Shown here: one piece after another, positions 17,036-26,600 of the stretch | How positions within the stretch are numbered: position 1 is the first letter of the stretch | Layout of the letters: each line of letters begins with the position of its first letter | From: JAJPXC01 sp964510535 | GTDB taxonomy: Bacteria > Bacteroidota > Bacteroidia > Bacteroidales > Muribaculaceae | Assembly: GCA_964510535.1 (NCBI GenBank) | Contig: CAZECG010000001.1 | Coordinates: 62,001-126,000 of the forward strand | Reading direction: 5' to 3' | Length of the DNA: 64,000 nt | Program-made: the position numbers and the translations under genes | Notes under the pieces: generated by a model | What the model saw: only the letters and a program-made list of their open reading frames with translations | Database searches by the model: none | Told to the model about the DNA's origin: nothing

Positions 17036-17749
17036 ATGAGAATAAGCATCAAACGCATCATACAGGCTCTATCGCTGCTCGCCGTCTCACTGCAAGCGGC
17101 GGCGGTCTATGCCCAAGAGACTTCGGCGCAGCAAGACACCTACAAGTTTGACCTTGGGGGCGGTCTGGGCATGAGCGGCTATCTCGGTGACGCCAACGAG
17201 AGCAACGTGTACAAGCACCCCGGCATCGCCGGAAACATCTCGTTCCGCTACCTCGCCAACACCCGCTGGACAATCCGCGGGATACTGTCGATGATGACGC
17301 TGAGCGGCAACACCGCCGACTGGGACAACGTGTTGCCCGGCAATCAAAACTATTCATTCAAATCCACTGTGTTTGACCTCGGCGGACGATTTGAATTCAA
17401 TTTCTTCCCCTACGGCATCGGCGAGACCTACAAAAAATTGCGCCGTTGCACCCCCTACCTGTCGCTCGGTGTCGGAGTCACGATGGCATCATGCGACGGC
17501 AACTCCTTTTTCGCCCCTAACATACCGATGGCGTTCGGTGTGAAATACAAGCTTAGCAAACGTCTCAATCTCGGAGCCGAGTTCTGCATGACCAAGGTGT
17601 TCGGCGACAAGGTCGACGGCGACAAGCTCACCGACCTCTACACAATCAAAAGCTCGTTCATGAAGAACACCGACTGGTACAGCACGCTCATGGTGTCGCT
17701 GACCTACGAGTTCGGCAAACGATGCGAGACGTGCCACTATGTAGAATAG
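17036..17749 (+). CDS. DUF6089-type outer membrane beta-barrel protein
   Basis: 237 residues with a signal peptide ending AAAVYAQ. The rest has the alternating pattern of a small barrel: FDLGGGLGMSGYLGDANESNVYKHPGIAGNISFRYLANTRWTIRG at the start and LMVSLTYEFGKRCETCHYVE at the end. In many Bacteroidales a DUF6089 gene sits directly before uppS and bamA, as here (33-base gap to uppS). The role is unknown; a link to envelope assembly is inferred from this conserved position. Confidence 0.8.
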   Translation: MRISIKRIIQALSLLAVSLQAAAVYAQETSAQQDTYKFDLGGGLGMSGYLGDANESNVYKHPGIAGNISFRYLANTRWTIRGILSMMTLSGNTADWDNVLPGNQNYSFKSTVFDLGGRFEFNFFPYGIGETYKKLRRCTPYLSLGVGVTMASCDGNSFFAPNIPMAFGVKYKLSKRLNLGAEFCMTKVFGDKVDGDKLTDLYTIKSSFMKNTDWYSTLMVSLTYEFGKRCETCHYVE

Positions 17750-17782
17750 AAACCGACAAACAGCAACAGACAGTAAGACGAT

Positions 17783-18529
17783 ATGCTGAGTACTTTGAAA
17801 GGACAAATCAACCCCGACTCGCTGCCCGCCCATGTAGCTATAATCATGGACGGTAACGGCCGATGGGCCAAATCGCGCGGGCTTGACCGTTCGGCGGGCC
17901 ATGTCGAGGGTGTCAACACCGTCAGGCAAATCACGGAAATAGCTTCAGAGCTTGGCATAAAATACCTTACCCTCTATACATTCTCGACCGAAAACTGGAA
18001 CCGCCCGAAAGAGGAGGTCGACGCGCTCATGCATCTTATAGTCGTAGCTATCGAACGCGAAACGCCCGACCTAATCAAAAACAACGTCAGGCTCACGATG
18101 ATAGGCGATTTTGACCGTATGCCGGGCGAGGCTCGCGACCGGCTCGCGCATTGCATGGACGACACGAGCCACTGCACGGGACTGACGCTCGTGCTCGCCC
18201 TGAGCTACTCGGCGCGGTGGGAAATTACTCGCGCGGTCAAGCAGATTGCGCAAGAGGTCGCTGCCGGGCATCTCACACCCGACGAAATCAACGACGACAC
18301 CGTGGCCACGCATCTGACCACCGCCGTCATTCCCGACCCCGACCTGCTGATACGCACCGGCGGCGATTTCAGAGTGAGCAACTTCCTGTTATGGCAGATA
18401 GCCTACTCCGAGATTTTCGTCACCGAGACCTTTTGGCCCGACTTCGGCAAGGAGCAATTCTGCCAGGCTATCATCGACTACCAACGGCGCGAACGGCGGT
18501 TCGGGCTGACGAGCGAACAACTGAAATAA
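17783..18529 (+). CDS. uppS: Isoprenyl transferase (undecaprenyl diphosphate synthase)
   Basis: 248 residues. The enzyme condenses isopentenyl diphosphate onto farnesyl diphosphate to make the C55 carrier lipid for peptidoglycan and O-glycans. The P-loop-like motif VAIIMDGNGRWAK places catalytic Asp at residue 23. Further conserved blocks are GHVEGVNTVRQI, YLTLYTFSTENWNRP, and RTGGDFRVSNFLLWQIAYSEIFVTETFWPDF, with Asp where Glu is usual in RTGGE. Length is normal for the family. It is followed by bamA after 40 bases. Confidence 0.97.
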   Translation: MLSTLKGQINPDSLPAHVAIIMDGNGRWAKSRGLDRSAGHVEGVNTVRQITEIASELGIKYLTLYTFSTENWNRPKEEVDALMHLIVVAIERETPDLIKNNVRLTMIGDFDRMPGEARDRLAHCMDDTSHCTGLTLVLALSYSARWEITRAVKQIAQEVAAGHLTPDEINDDTVATHLTTAVIPDPDLLIRTGGDFRVSNFLLWQIAYSEIFVTETFWPDFGKEQFCQAIIDYQRRERRFGLTSEQLK

Positions 18530-18569
18530 ACCAATCAAAAAGAAATAGACCATCCACCACATCAACGTT

Positions 18570-21182
18570 ATGCGATATAAGCTACTTTCACTTTTACTGA
18601 TTACCTGTGCCTCAGCCATCGGCGGTTATGCGCAGGTGCGCGTTGACACCATCTATAACCCTCCCGTGATATTCAACGGGATGCCCCGAACCTACGAAAT
18701 AGCCGACATCAAAGTGACTGGCGCACCAAACTATGACGACTACATCGTAATCGGTTACTCCGGGCTGAAAAAAGGTGACAGAGTGGAAGTGCCGGGGGCT
18801 GAAATCACGGCAGCCGCAAAACGATTGATGAAGCAAGGGCTCTTCTCTCAGGCTCAGTTTAAAATCGAGAAAATCGCAGGCGACAAGGCTTGGCTCGAAA
18901 TAGCGCTGCGCACCCAGCCGCGCATCTCCGAGGTCAACTACATCGGGGTCAAGAAAGGTGAGCGAGAGGACCTCCAGGAACGCCTGCAACTGATGAAGGG
19001 CAACCAGATAACCCAGAACATCGTCAACCGCGCCACCTCGATTGTCAAAAAATATTATGCCGACAAAGGTTTCGGTAACGCCGATGTCAAAATAGACCTG
19101 CGAGAAGACCTGTCGCATCAGAACGAGATGATTGTCGACATAAGCGTCAACAAGCACTCAAAAGTCAAAGTCCACAAAATTTACATCGACGGCAACGAGG
19201 TGTTAAGCGACAATGCGGTAAAAGGCGCGATGAAAAAAACCAATGAAAAGGGAAAACTGCGCAACCTGTTCAAACAAAAGAAATTTGTTGAGACCGACTA
19301 TGAGGACGACCTCAACCGCATCATTCAGAAATACAACGAAAAAGGCTACCGCGACGCAAAGATACTCCATGACAGCGTAGCGCCCTACGATGAAAAGACC
19401 GTCGATGTGTTCATAACCGTCGAAGAGGGTAAAAAATACTATATCAGCAACATCGACTGGGTGGGCAACACAGTCTACACAACCGACCAGCTTGACGCCA
19501 TCCTCGGCATACAGCCGGGCGAGGTCTACAACCAGAAGTTGCTTGAAAAGCGTATGCGCGAGGACGACGAATCAGTGTCAAACCTCTACATGAACCGCGG
19601 CTATCTATTCTATCAGCTTGTCCCGATTGAAAAGAACATCCACGGTGACTCAATTGACCTGGAAATGCGCATGATGGAAGGCCCGCAAGCCCGCATCAAC
19701 CAAGTGGTCATCAACGGTAACGACCGACTGTATGAGAAAGTGATACGCCGCGAACTGCGCGTCAGACCCGGCGAGCTGTTCAACAAAAACGACCTGATGC
19801 GTTCAGCGAGAGAGATTGCCCAGACAGGCCACTTCAACCCTGAAAACATGGACATACGCCCCGAGCCTAACGAGGAGAACGGGACAGTCGACATAGTCTT
19901 TAATCTCGAATCGAAAGCCAACGACAAAATCGAATTCTCGATGGGTTGGGGACAGACGGGTATCATCGGCAAATTGTCGCTGACGTTTACCAACTTCTCA
20001 ATAAAAAATATGTTCCATCCCGGCTCATACAAAGGTCTTATCCCGCAAGGCGAAGGACAGACGTTCAACATCAGCGCGCAGACCAACGCCCGCTACTATC
20101 AAGCTTATAGTGTGTCGTTCCTCGACCCGTGGTTTGGCGGCAAACGCCCCAACTCACTGCAGGTGTCGGCCTACTACAGCCGCCAGACCGGTGTCAACTC
20201 AAGCTACTATAACAAATCATGGGCCAACCCCTACGGTTACAGCTACGGCTATGGCTACGGCTACAATTCCGACTACTATCAGACGAGCTACCAGAACGCC
20301 TACGACCCCAACAAAGTGCTACAGATGGCAGGCGTAACAGTCGGGTTGGGTAAACGTCTGAAATGGCCCGACGACTGGTTCACGTTCACCGCAGAGTTGT
20401 CATACAACTGGTACTACCTCAAGAACTGGGAATACCTATACTACATGAACAATGGCACGTCAAACTCCATCGTTCTCGGTTTGACCCTCGCCCGCAATTC
20501 AATCGACAACCCGCTCTACACCCGTAGCGGTAGTACATTCTCGTTGAACCTCCAGATGACGCCTCCGGCATCATTGCTCAATCCCGGCAAGGACTGGGAT
20601 AAACTCAAGGAAGAAAACACAACCGAGTCAAAGAAAGAGCTTTACCGCTGGATTGAATACTGGAAGTTGCGCTTCAAATCGCGCACCTACACCCCGCTCA
20701 CCGACCCCAACGGGCAATGGACCCTCGTGTTCATGACCCGCGCCGATATCGGATTGCTGGGCAGCTACAACAAGGCACTCAAATCACCGTTCGAGACATT
20801 CTATGTGGGCGGCGACGGCATGAGCGGCAGTTACACCTACGCCACCGAGACCATCGGCTTGCGCGGCTACGAGAACGGTCAGTTCACCCCCTGGGGCAAA
20901 GAGGGCTACGCCTACACCCGCTTCGGCATGGAACTCCACTTCCCGTTCATGCTCCAGCCGACAACCACCATCTACGGCCTTGCGTTTGCCGAGGGCGGTA
21001 ACGCTTGGACCGAGGTTAAAAACTTCTCTCCGTTTGATATCAAACGCAGTGCCGGCGCAGGTGTGCGCATCTACCTCCCGATGGTCGGCATGATGGGTAT
21101 CGACTGGGCTTATGGTTTCGACAATGTGTACGGAATGAAGGGCGGAAGCCACTTCCACTTCATACTCGGTCAGGAGTTCTAA
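18570..21182 (+). CDS. bamA: Outer membrane protein assembly factor BamA
   Basis: 870 residues with a signal peptide (ends IGGYAQ). Residues about 45–450 form successive POTRA domains (IADIKVTGAPNYDDYIVIGYSGLKKGD; KVKVHKIYIDGNEVLSDNAVKGAM; ARINQVVINGNDRLYEKVIRREL). The remainder is the 16-stranded Omp85 barrel, ending in a C-terminal Phe (FILGQEF). It is the essential channel that folds and inserts outer membrane proteins. A short Gly/Tyr repeat (YGYSYGYGYGYN, nt about 20232–20270) lies in a predicted loop of the barrel. Two OmpH/Skp chaperone genes follow, the usual partner set. Confidence 0.97.
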   Translation: MRYKLLSLLLITCASAIGGYAQVRVDTIYNPPVIFNGMPRTYEIADIKVTGAPNYDDYIVIGYSGLKKGDRVEVPGAEITAAAKRLMKQGLFSQAQFKIEKIAGDKAWLEIALRTQPRISEVNYIGVKKGEREDLQERLQLMKGNQITQNIVNRATSIVKKYYADKGFGNADVKIDLREDLSHQNEMIVDISVNKHSKVKVHKIYIDGNEVLSDNAVKGAMKKTNEKGKLRNLFKQKKFVETDYEDDLNRIIQKYNEKGYRDAKILHDSVAPYDEKTVDVFITVEEGKKYYISNIDWVGNTVYTTDQLDAILGIQPGEVYNQKLLEKRMREDDESVSNLYMNRGYLFYQLVPIEKNIHGDSIDLEMRMMEGPQARINQVVINGNDRLYEKVIRRELRVRPGELFNKNDLMRSAREIAQTGHFNPENMDIRPEPNEENGTVDIVFNLESKANDKIEFSMGWGQTGIIGKLSLTFTNFSIKNMFHPGSYKGLIPQGEGQTFNISAQTNARYYQAYSVSFLDPWFGGKRPNSLQVSAYYSRQTGVNSSYYNKSWANPYGYSYGYGYGYNSDYYQTSYQNAYDPNKVLQMAGVTVGLGKRLKWPDDWFTFTAELSYNWYYLKNWEYLYYMNNGTSNSIVLGLTLARNSIDNPLYTRSGSTFSLNLQMTPPASLLNPGKDWDKLKEENTTESKKELYRWIEYWKLRFKSRTYTPLTDPNGQWTLVFMTRADIGLLGSYNKALKSPFETFYVGGDGMSGSYTYATETIGLRGYENGQFTPWGKEGYAYTRFGMELHFPFMLQPTTTIYGLAFAEGGNAWTEVKNFSPFDIKRSAGAGVRIYLPMVGMMGIDWAYGFDNVYGMKGGSHFHFILGQEF

Positions 21183-21259
21183 CCGCACAACGACGCGAAT
21201 ACTAAACTTTTAGCCGTTGAGATTGTCTAAATAGTTAAACAGATAAATACACGTTTAGC

Positions 21260-21775
21260 ATGAAGAAATTATCTATCATCCTTATGCTCATGATAGCTAC
21301 AGCTTTCGGAGCGGCAGCGCAGAAGTTCGCGCTGGTCGATATGGAATATATCCTTAAAAACGTGCCATCCTATGAGATGGCCAACGAACAGTTGAACCAA
21401 ATCTCGCAACGCTGGCAGAAAGAGGTTGAGGCCAAATCAAAGGAAGCCGAGACGCTCTACAAGAACTATCAGGCCGACATGGTATTCCTCACCGATGAGC
21501 AGAAAAAGAAAAAGGAGGAGGAAATTGTAGCCAAGGAGAAAGAGGCAACAGAACTGCGATACAAATATTTCGGGCCGGAGGGCGAACTCTACAAAAAGCG
21601 CCAATCGCTTATGAAACCGATACAAGACGACATCTACAATGCCGTCAAGAAAGTGTCGGAAGAACGAGGTTATCAGGCGATTTTTGACCGCGCGTCATCG
21701 GCCAACATCATCTTCGCCTCGCCGCGTATAGATGTCAGCAACGAGGTACTGGCCAAGTTAGGATATTCCAAATAA
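21260..21775 (+). CDS. OmpH/Skp family periplasmic chaperone (first copy)
   Basis: 171 residues. The signal peptide (MKKLSIILMLMIATAFGAAAQ) is followed by the OmpH signature QKFALVDMEYILKNVPSY, a long charged coiled coil (about residues 45–125), and the C-terminal VSEERGYQAIFDRASSANIIFASPRIDVSNEVLAKLG. Skp-type trimers hold unfolded outer membrane proteins on their way to BamA. The 77-base gap after bamA suggests one transcript. Confidence 0.93.
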   Translation: MKKLSIILMLMIATAFGAAAQKFALVDMEYILKNVPSYEMANEQLNQISQRWQKEVEAKSKEAETLYKNYQADMVFLTDEQKKKKEEEIVAKEKEATELRYKYFGPEGELYKKRQSLMKPIQDDIYNAVKKVSEERGYQAIFDRASSANIIFASPRIDVSNEVLAKLGYSK

Positions 21776-21781
21776 AAGGAT

Positions 21782-21789
21782 TATCTTTG
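21782..21789 (+). promoter_or_regulatory. Possible internal -7 box before the second ompH
   Basis: TATCTTTG 44 bases before the second ompH start. The upstream -33 element is weak, so this may be a secondary promoter within the run. Confidence 0.4.
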
Positions 21790-21833
21790 CAGAGAATAAC
21801 CAAGTAGCAAATAACTTAACTTAACTAATAACA

Positions 21834-22340
21834 ATGATTAAGAAAACCCTTGCCGCAATCATGATTGCGATTCCCATGCTTGCAGCCGCACAGGCTCCCA
21901 AGTTTGGCACTGTGACCGTCGAACCGATTCTTGAAGCTATGCCCGAGCGCGCAAACGTGCAAACCCAGCTCGAAACCGCATCAAAAACCTACGAGGACGA
22001 ATACAAAAAACTCACCGAAGAGTTAGACAAGAAATATGGCGAATTTCAGAAACTGAGCGAGGACAAAACGACTCCCGACGCTATCAAAGAACGCCGTATG
22101 CAAGAAATCCAGGAACTCCAAAAGAAAGCGCAGCAGTTCCTTCAGACAGCGCAGCAGGATCTCCAGCGTCAACAGGCTCAGCTGATGCAACCCATCGAGG
22201 AGAAAATCATGACCGCCATCAAGGCTGTCGGACAGGAAAACGGTTTCACATTCATCCTTCCTGAAGGAGTGGCTGCGTTCCAAAGCACCGATGTACAAGA
22301 CGTGACACCTCTTGTAAAAGCCAAACTCGGCATCAAGTAA
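21834..22340 (+). CDS. OmpH/Skp family periplasmic chaperone (second copy)
   Basis: 168 residues with a signal peptide (ends MLAAAQA), the OmpH start PKFGTVTVEPILEAMPERANVQ, a Gln/Lys-rich coiled coil (QELQKKAQQFLQTAQQDLQRQQ), and the C-terminal VGQENGFTFILPEGVAAFQSTDVQDVTPLVKAKLGIK. It is a diverged tandem paralogue of the preceding gene. Two Skp-like genes after bamA are normal in Bacteroidales. It is the last gene of the run and is followed by a strong terminator. Confidence 0.93.
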   Translation: MIKKTLAAIMIAIPMLAAAQAPKFGTVTVEPILEAMPERANVQTQLETASKTYEDEYKKLTEELDKKYGEFQKLSEDKTTPDAIKERRMQEIQELQKKAQQFLQTAQQDLQRQQAQLMQPIEEKIMTAIKAVGQENGFTFILPEGVAAFQSTDVQDVTPLVKAKLGIK

Positions 22341-22368
22341 GATTGAATTAAACTATATGAGAAAAAGC

Positions 22369-22403
22369 CGCGCCAAGTCGTAATGATTTGGCGCAGTTTT
22401 TTT
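22369..22403 (+). terminator. Intrinsic terminator of the bamA–ompH run
   Basis: GCGCCAAGTC pairs with GATTTGGCGC around a 5-base loop, followed by seven T. It starts about 30 bases after the second ompH. Confidence 0.85.
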
Positions 22404-22506
22404 ATAGCCGGCAAGCGCGATAGCAAGTGATTAGCAGGCATGATACCACACGAGGTGGACAATCACACAAGCACCAATACCTATATCGTTGAATATCAGA
22501 CATTTA

Positions 22507-22515
22507 CCCCCCCCC
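22507..22515 (+). repeat. C9 homopolymer
   Basis: Nine consecutive C in the spacer 54 bases upstream of the PD40-gene -7 box. Such tracts are prone to slippage. Confidence 0.6.
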
Positions 22516-22568
22516 GCAAAAGTTGCAAATTTAATCAAAAATGTTATTAAAAATCAAGAAAAAACGCC

Positions 22569-22576
22569 TATATTTG
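22569..22576 (+). promoter_or_regulatory. -7 box of the PD40–amidase pair
   Basis: TATATTTG 86 bases upstream of the ATG at 22663. The -33 region is not consensus. The box argues against the earlier in-frame ATG at 22489. Confidence 0.5.
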
Positions 22577-22662
22577 CGCCCTTGAAAAGGGGGATTTTCG
22601 AACCAGCGCAAAAGTTAGGCTCGGTATTTTCTGAAAGAACATGTACCCAATATTCATATAAA

Positions 22663-23628
22663 ATGAAAAAGTTACTTTTGGCGGCGATTCTGGCTTCTCA
22701 AGTCGGAATTGCTCAAGACTTGAAAGTTGGCGAACTTTCAAACATTTCTCGTCTTACACACGACGGCATCAAGTATGAGAACCCGCAATGGTCGCCCGAT
22801 GGGAGCAAGATTGCGTTCACGGAGTGGGGTTACAACAACCTATACTTGATTAACAGCAACGGAAGCGACAAAAAGCAGTTGTCAAATGGTGTTGGCGTAG
22901 GTTTCAGGTATTCATGGTGTGCGGATTCACATCGCATATTGGTGCGCGAACTGAAACATGAGCGCATCGGCATGAAGAACAAACGTCATCAAGCCGCATG
23001 GTCAATCGATGTTAACGGAAAGAAAACCCGCATGACCGAGGATGTGGAGCGCATGGACCACGCAGCATGGCAGTACGACGCACTTGGCGTAGCTTCAGTA
23101 CGTTCGCTTGACGCTAAAGCGATAGCCGGAGTGAAGTATAAAATGGGGCATAGTAATAAAATCGCTAAGACAGCAAGCGTTGCAAAGCAAATCGCAAAAG
23201 AGAATGTCAGCGTAATCGTTAACACCAAGGGCTTGTCGGTAATCGACGGCAACGGCACGAAGAAACTGATAAACGCTAAACCGTCGTTCTGCCCCGCATT
23301 GTCGCCCAACGGCAAAACGATAGCGTTTGTTGAGGGTAACGATATTTACACTATCAACATCGATGGCAGCAACAAGAAGAAAATCACTCGCGGTTTCAAC
23401 CCGTCGTGGGTAAACAATTCACAGCTTGTGTTTGAGAAGAGCGTAGACGACGGCCACACGTTCACGGCGAGCGACCTTTATATCATCAACGTGAACGGAA
23501 CCGGCATGAAGGCGTTGACCGCATCGAGCGACCGCATCGAGATGTGTCCGAGCGTCTCGGCAGATGGCAAACGATTGGCATTCATCTCGTTTGACGACGG
23601 CCAAGTCTACACAGCAGATTTGAAATAA
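22663..23628 (+). CDS. TolB-like PD40 beta-propeller secreted protein (first module)
   Basis: 321 residues from the ATG at 22663, which begins a clean signal peptide (MKKLLLAAILASQVGIAQ). An earlier in-frame ATG lies upstream of the promoter box. It contains repeated PD40 blades: NPQWSPDGSKIAFTEWGYNNLYLINSNGSDKKQL, FCPALSPNGKTIAFVEGNDIYTINIDGSNKKKI and MCPSVSADGKRLAFISFDDGQVYTADL. This is a TolB-type propeller without TolB's N-terminal domain, probably periplasmic or surface. It is 45 bases ahead of a large amidase. A second PD40–amidase pair occurs at 56.6–59.9 kb, which suggests a functional pairing. Confidence 0.85.
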   Translation: MKKLLLAAILASQVGIAQDLKVGELSNISRLTHDGIKYENPQWSPDGSKIAFTEWGYNNLYLINSNGSDKKQLSNGVGVGFRYSWCADSHRILVRELKHERIGMKNKRHQAAWSIDVNGKKTRMTEDVERMDHAAWQYDALGVASVRSLDAKAIAGVKYKMGHSNKIAKTASVAKQIAKENVSVIVNTKGLSVIDGNGTKKLINAKPSFCPALSPNGKTIAFVEGNDIYTINIDGSNKKKITRGFNPSWVNNSQLVFEKSVDDGHTFTASDLYIINVNGTGMKALTASSDRIEMCPSVSADGKRLAFISFDDGQVYTADLK

Positions 23629-23673
23629 ACATCAGGCAACTGAAATAACAAAACTTCTCAACATTAGATTCCA

Positions 23674-26600
23674 ATGAAAAAAGTATTATACTCGCTGATA
23701 TTGATAATCAGCATAGTTGCTCCGCAGACAATGCAGGCAAGCTGGAGCAATTACACAATCGTGCTTGACCCGGGACACGGAGGCGATGACCCCGGAGCGG
23801 TGTATAGCGGCTCGTCGGTCGATAACTACACCGAGGCATGGCTCGTGCTGCAGTGCGCAAGCAACGTATATAACCACTTGTCAAGAGCCGGTGCCGACGT
23901 CTATATGACGCGCTGGGAAAACGATTTTTACGGCGAGGTCGGCTTGTCGACCCGTCGCGCATATTGCTACACATACGATTCAGACGTGTTCATCTCGTTC
24001 CACTTGAACGCCGCAAACGCATCGGCCCACGGAACCGAGACATGGTACTACTACGACGGCAGCTACAACTTGGCGAGCTGCGTACAGTCGGGATTGATGT
24101 ACACATTTGACACTGTAGACGGCCTGGGCGGCTATGAAAAGATAGACCGCGGTATCAAAAATAACGGTTGGACGGTAATCACCGCCGGTGAATATTATCC
24201 GGCAGTGTTGACCGAGGGCTTGTTTGTAGACTGCTACACCGACTGGCAGTTGATTCAGGATGTGACCAGCACGGGCTTTAACGCATGGGCCGACGGTCAC
24301 ATCAAAGGTGTCTATGACTACCTTAACTACTATGGTTACTATAGCGTGAGCGAGCCTACCTACAACGGAGCAGGCAGCAGCTCGGCAAGCACCGACCCTT
24401 ACATTTCGGTTAGTTCAAACAAGGTTTACCTGACCTGCGTAGCCGGCCAAAGCGCCAAAGCCGAGGTTGTGGTTAGCGGCGAGAAGCTCAACCGCTGGAC
24501 CACAATCACAATGTCGAGCAAATGCGCAGGCGTATTCAGCGCAGCTGCTGAAGATGGCAGAAACGGCCTTAACGTAAGCGGTTCAACCAACACGTTTGAC
24601 CCGGAAGACCCGAAAATCATCATCACATTCACACCGTCGGAAGCCGGCAACTACAGCGGCGACAATGACGGCGACAGCTATGAGGACTACGTAATCACGC
24701 TCGAGAGCGTCGGCACCGATGGCGAACCTGTCTATCAATGGATTACCTTGAACGGTGTTGCGTCAGAGCCTCCGTTGTCGCTCAACGAAGGATGGGTTTT
24801 GAGCGAGAACGCCAACAACTTGGCCGCAAACGGCTGGGACGCATCGAAAGTGCGTAACATGGAGGTTAGAGATGGCAAAATCTATGCAGTCTATGAGCAG
24901 TCGAAAATTAAAGTAATCGACGCTTACACCGGCCAAGCACTCTATGACTTGAGCAGCGAGGGTATCGCGGGTGGTATCATCAAACTCTGCGACGTGCGCT
25001 ACTTCGACGGCAAAGTAATCGCATCGAACCTCGGCGGTATCGACGCAGCAGGCAACACACACGACTTGCGCATCTACATCTGGGATAACCCCGCCAGCTC
25101 AACCACAGCTCCCCGCGTGGTGACAATCAGCTATGCTACACTTCAGGGATACAACATCACCCGTCTTGGCGACTACATCGGCGTAGGCGGTGACTGGGAC
25201 ACTACCGACGGTAGCCGCATCATCTTCGCATACAACAACTTGAACAAAGTGTCGGGCGTTACCGGCGGAACATATATCATCGAGTTCCCGGTAGCTAACA
25301 ACACAATCGGCACTACACCGAGCAAGCATATCCAGGTGACAGCCGACGGCGAGAACCTCTATGCCGGCGAGTCGCTCCGCGCTTACCCGACAGGCTACGG
25401 CTATATGTTTGACGGTTCGCAATGCGCCCCGACCAAACTCGACTCCAACGGCGCACGTCTTGACTATATGGACGGCTACAAGACATGGGGTAACGTGTAC
25501 CGCCAGTTTGAGCACAACGGCGTGACCTACGGCGCAACGCTCGACTTCAACGACAAGACATTCTCAACAAAAGACGACAGCGGTAATCCCGCCCAAAACG
25601 ATGACGACAAGGCTAAAAACTACACCGGTGGTTTCATGCGCTTGCTCCAAATCACAGACAAAAACAACTCGGGAACATTCCGCGCCCCGATTAACGTTGC
25701 AGAATATCCGAAAGCCCACTTGGCTGACAGCACACGCAACACCAACTGCACAGGCAACATCGTCATCAACCAAAAGGCCGACGGCACAGTTGAAGCATGG
25801 GTGTTGAGTACCGGCCAAGGTATCGGCTACTTCACTTCAAGCGACGCCCCTGTCGTGGCAACCCCATCAATCAGTGTTGACAACACTTCGGCAACTTTCA
25901 CGGCGACCGTGGGCGGCAGCAACAAAGCAACCATCAACGTCAACGGCCACAACTTGACCGGCGACATCACTGCAACACTCAGCGGCAGCGACGCTGACCT
26001 GTTCTCATTGTCGACCAACAAATTGAGCGCAAGCGGCACAATCACCGTGACATACTCACCGACAGCCGAGGGCACCCACACGGCGGCCTTGACCCTGTCA
26101 AGCACCGGAGCTAACGACGTAACTGTCAGCCTCACCGGTACGGCATCGTCGTCATCGAGCGTTGAGATTACAGGTTATAAATTGACTCAAAACTGGGTTA
26201 AAACCACCGGCCATGTCGCACCGTCAAGCGCAGGCCGCGGCTGGAGCACCGGTTTCGATGGCAAAATCTATTTCAACGATGATGCTAACACGACGCTCAA
26301 ATATTGGGACAAAGACGGCTTGCACTCAGCTGTTGCTTCGGTTGCCAGTACCGCAATCACCTCGGACGAGGCAGGCAACATCATCCTGAGCGCAAGCTTG
26401 TGGAGCACCTCGGCAAACACGTTTAAAGTGCTTCCGAAGGGTAGCACCACATGGCAAGATTTGTCAATCACTCTGCCTGATGGCGTAAGCGCAGCCGCCA
26501 CAAAATATATCGGTAAAGCTATCGGTAACATTTTGAGCGCAGACGGCGGCGTGATCTGCATCATCCCGAACGGAGCTACCAAAGTGGCGAAAGTAACCGT

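Noticed and set aside
22489..22662. N-terminal extension of the first PD40 protein
   Set aside because: It covers the poly-C tract and the promoter box, and a clean signal peptide starts at 22663.
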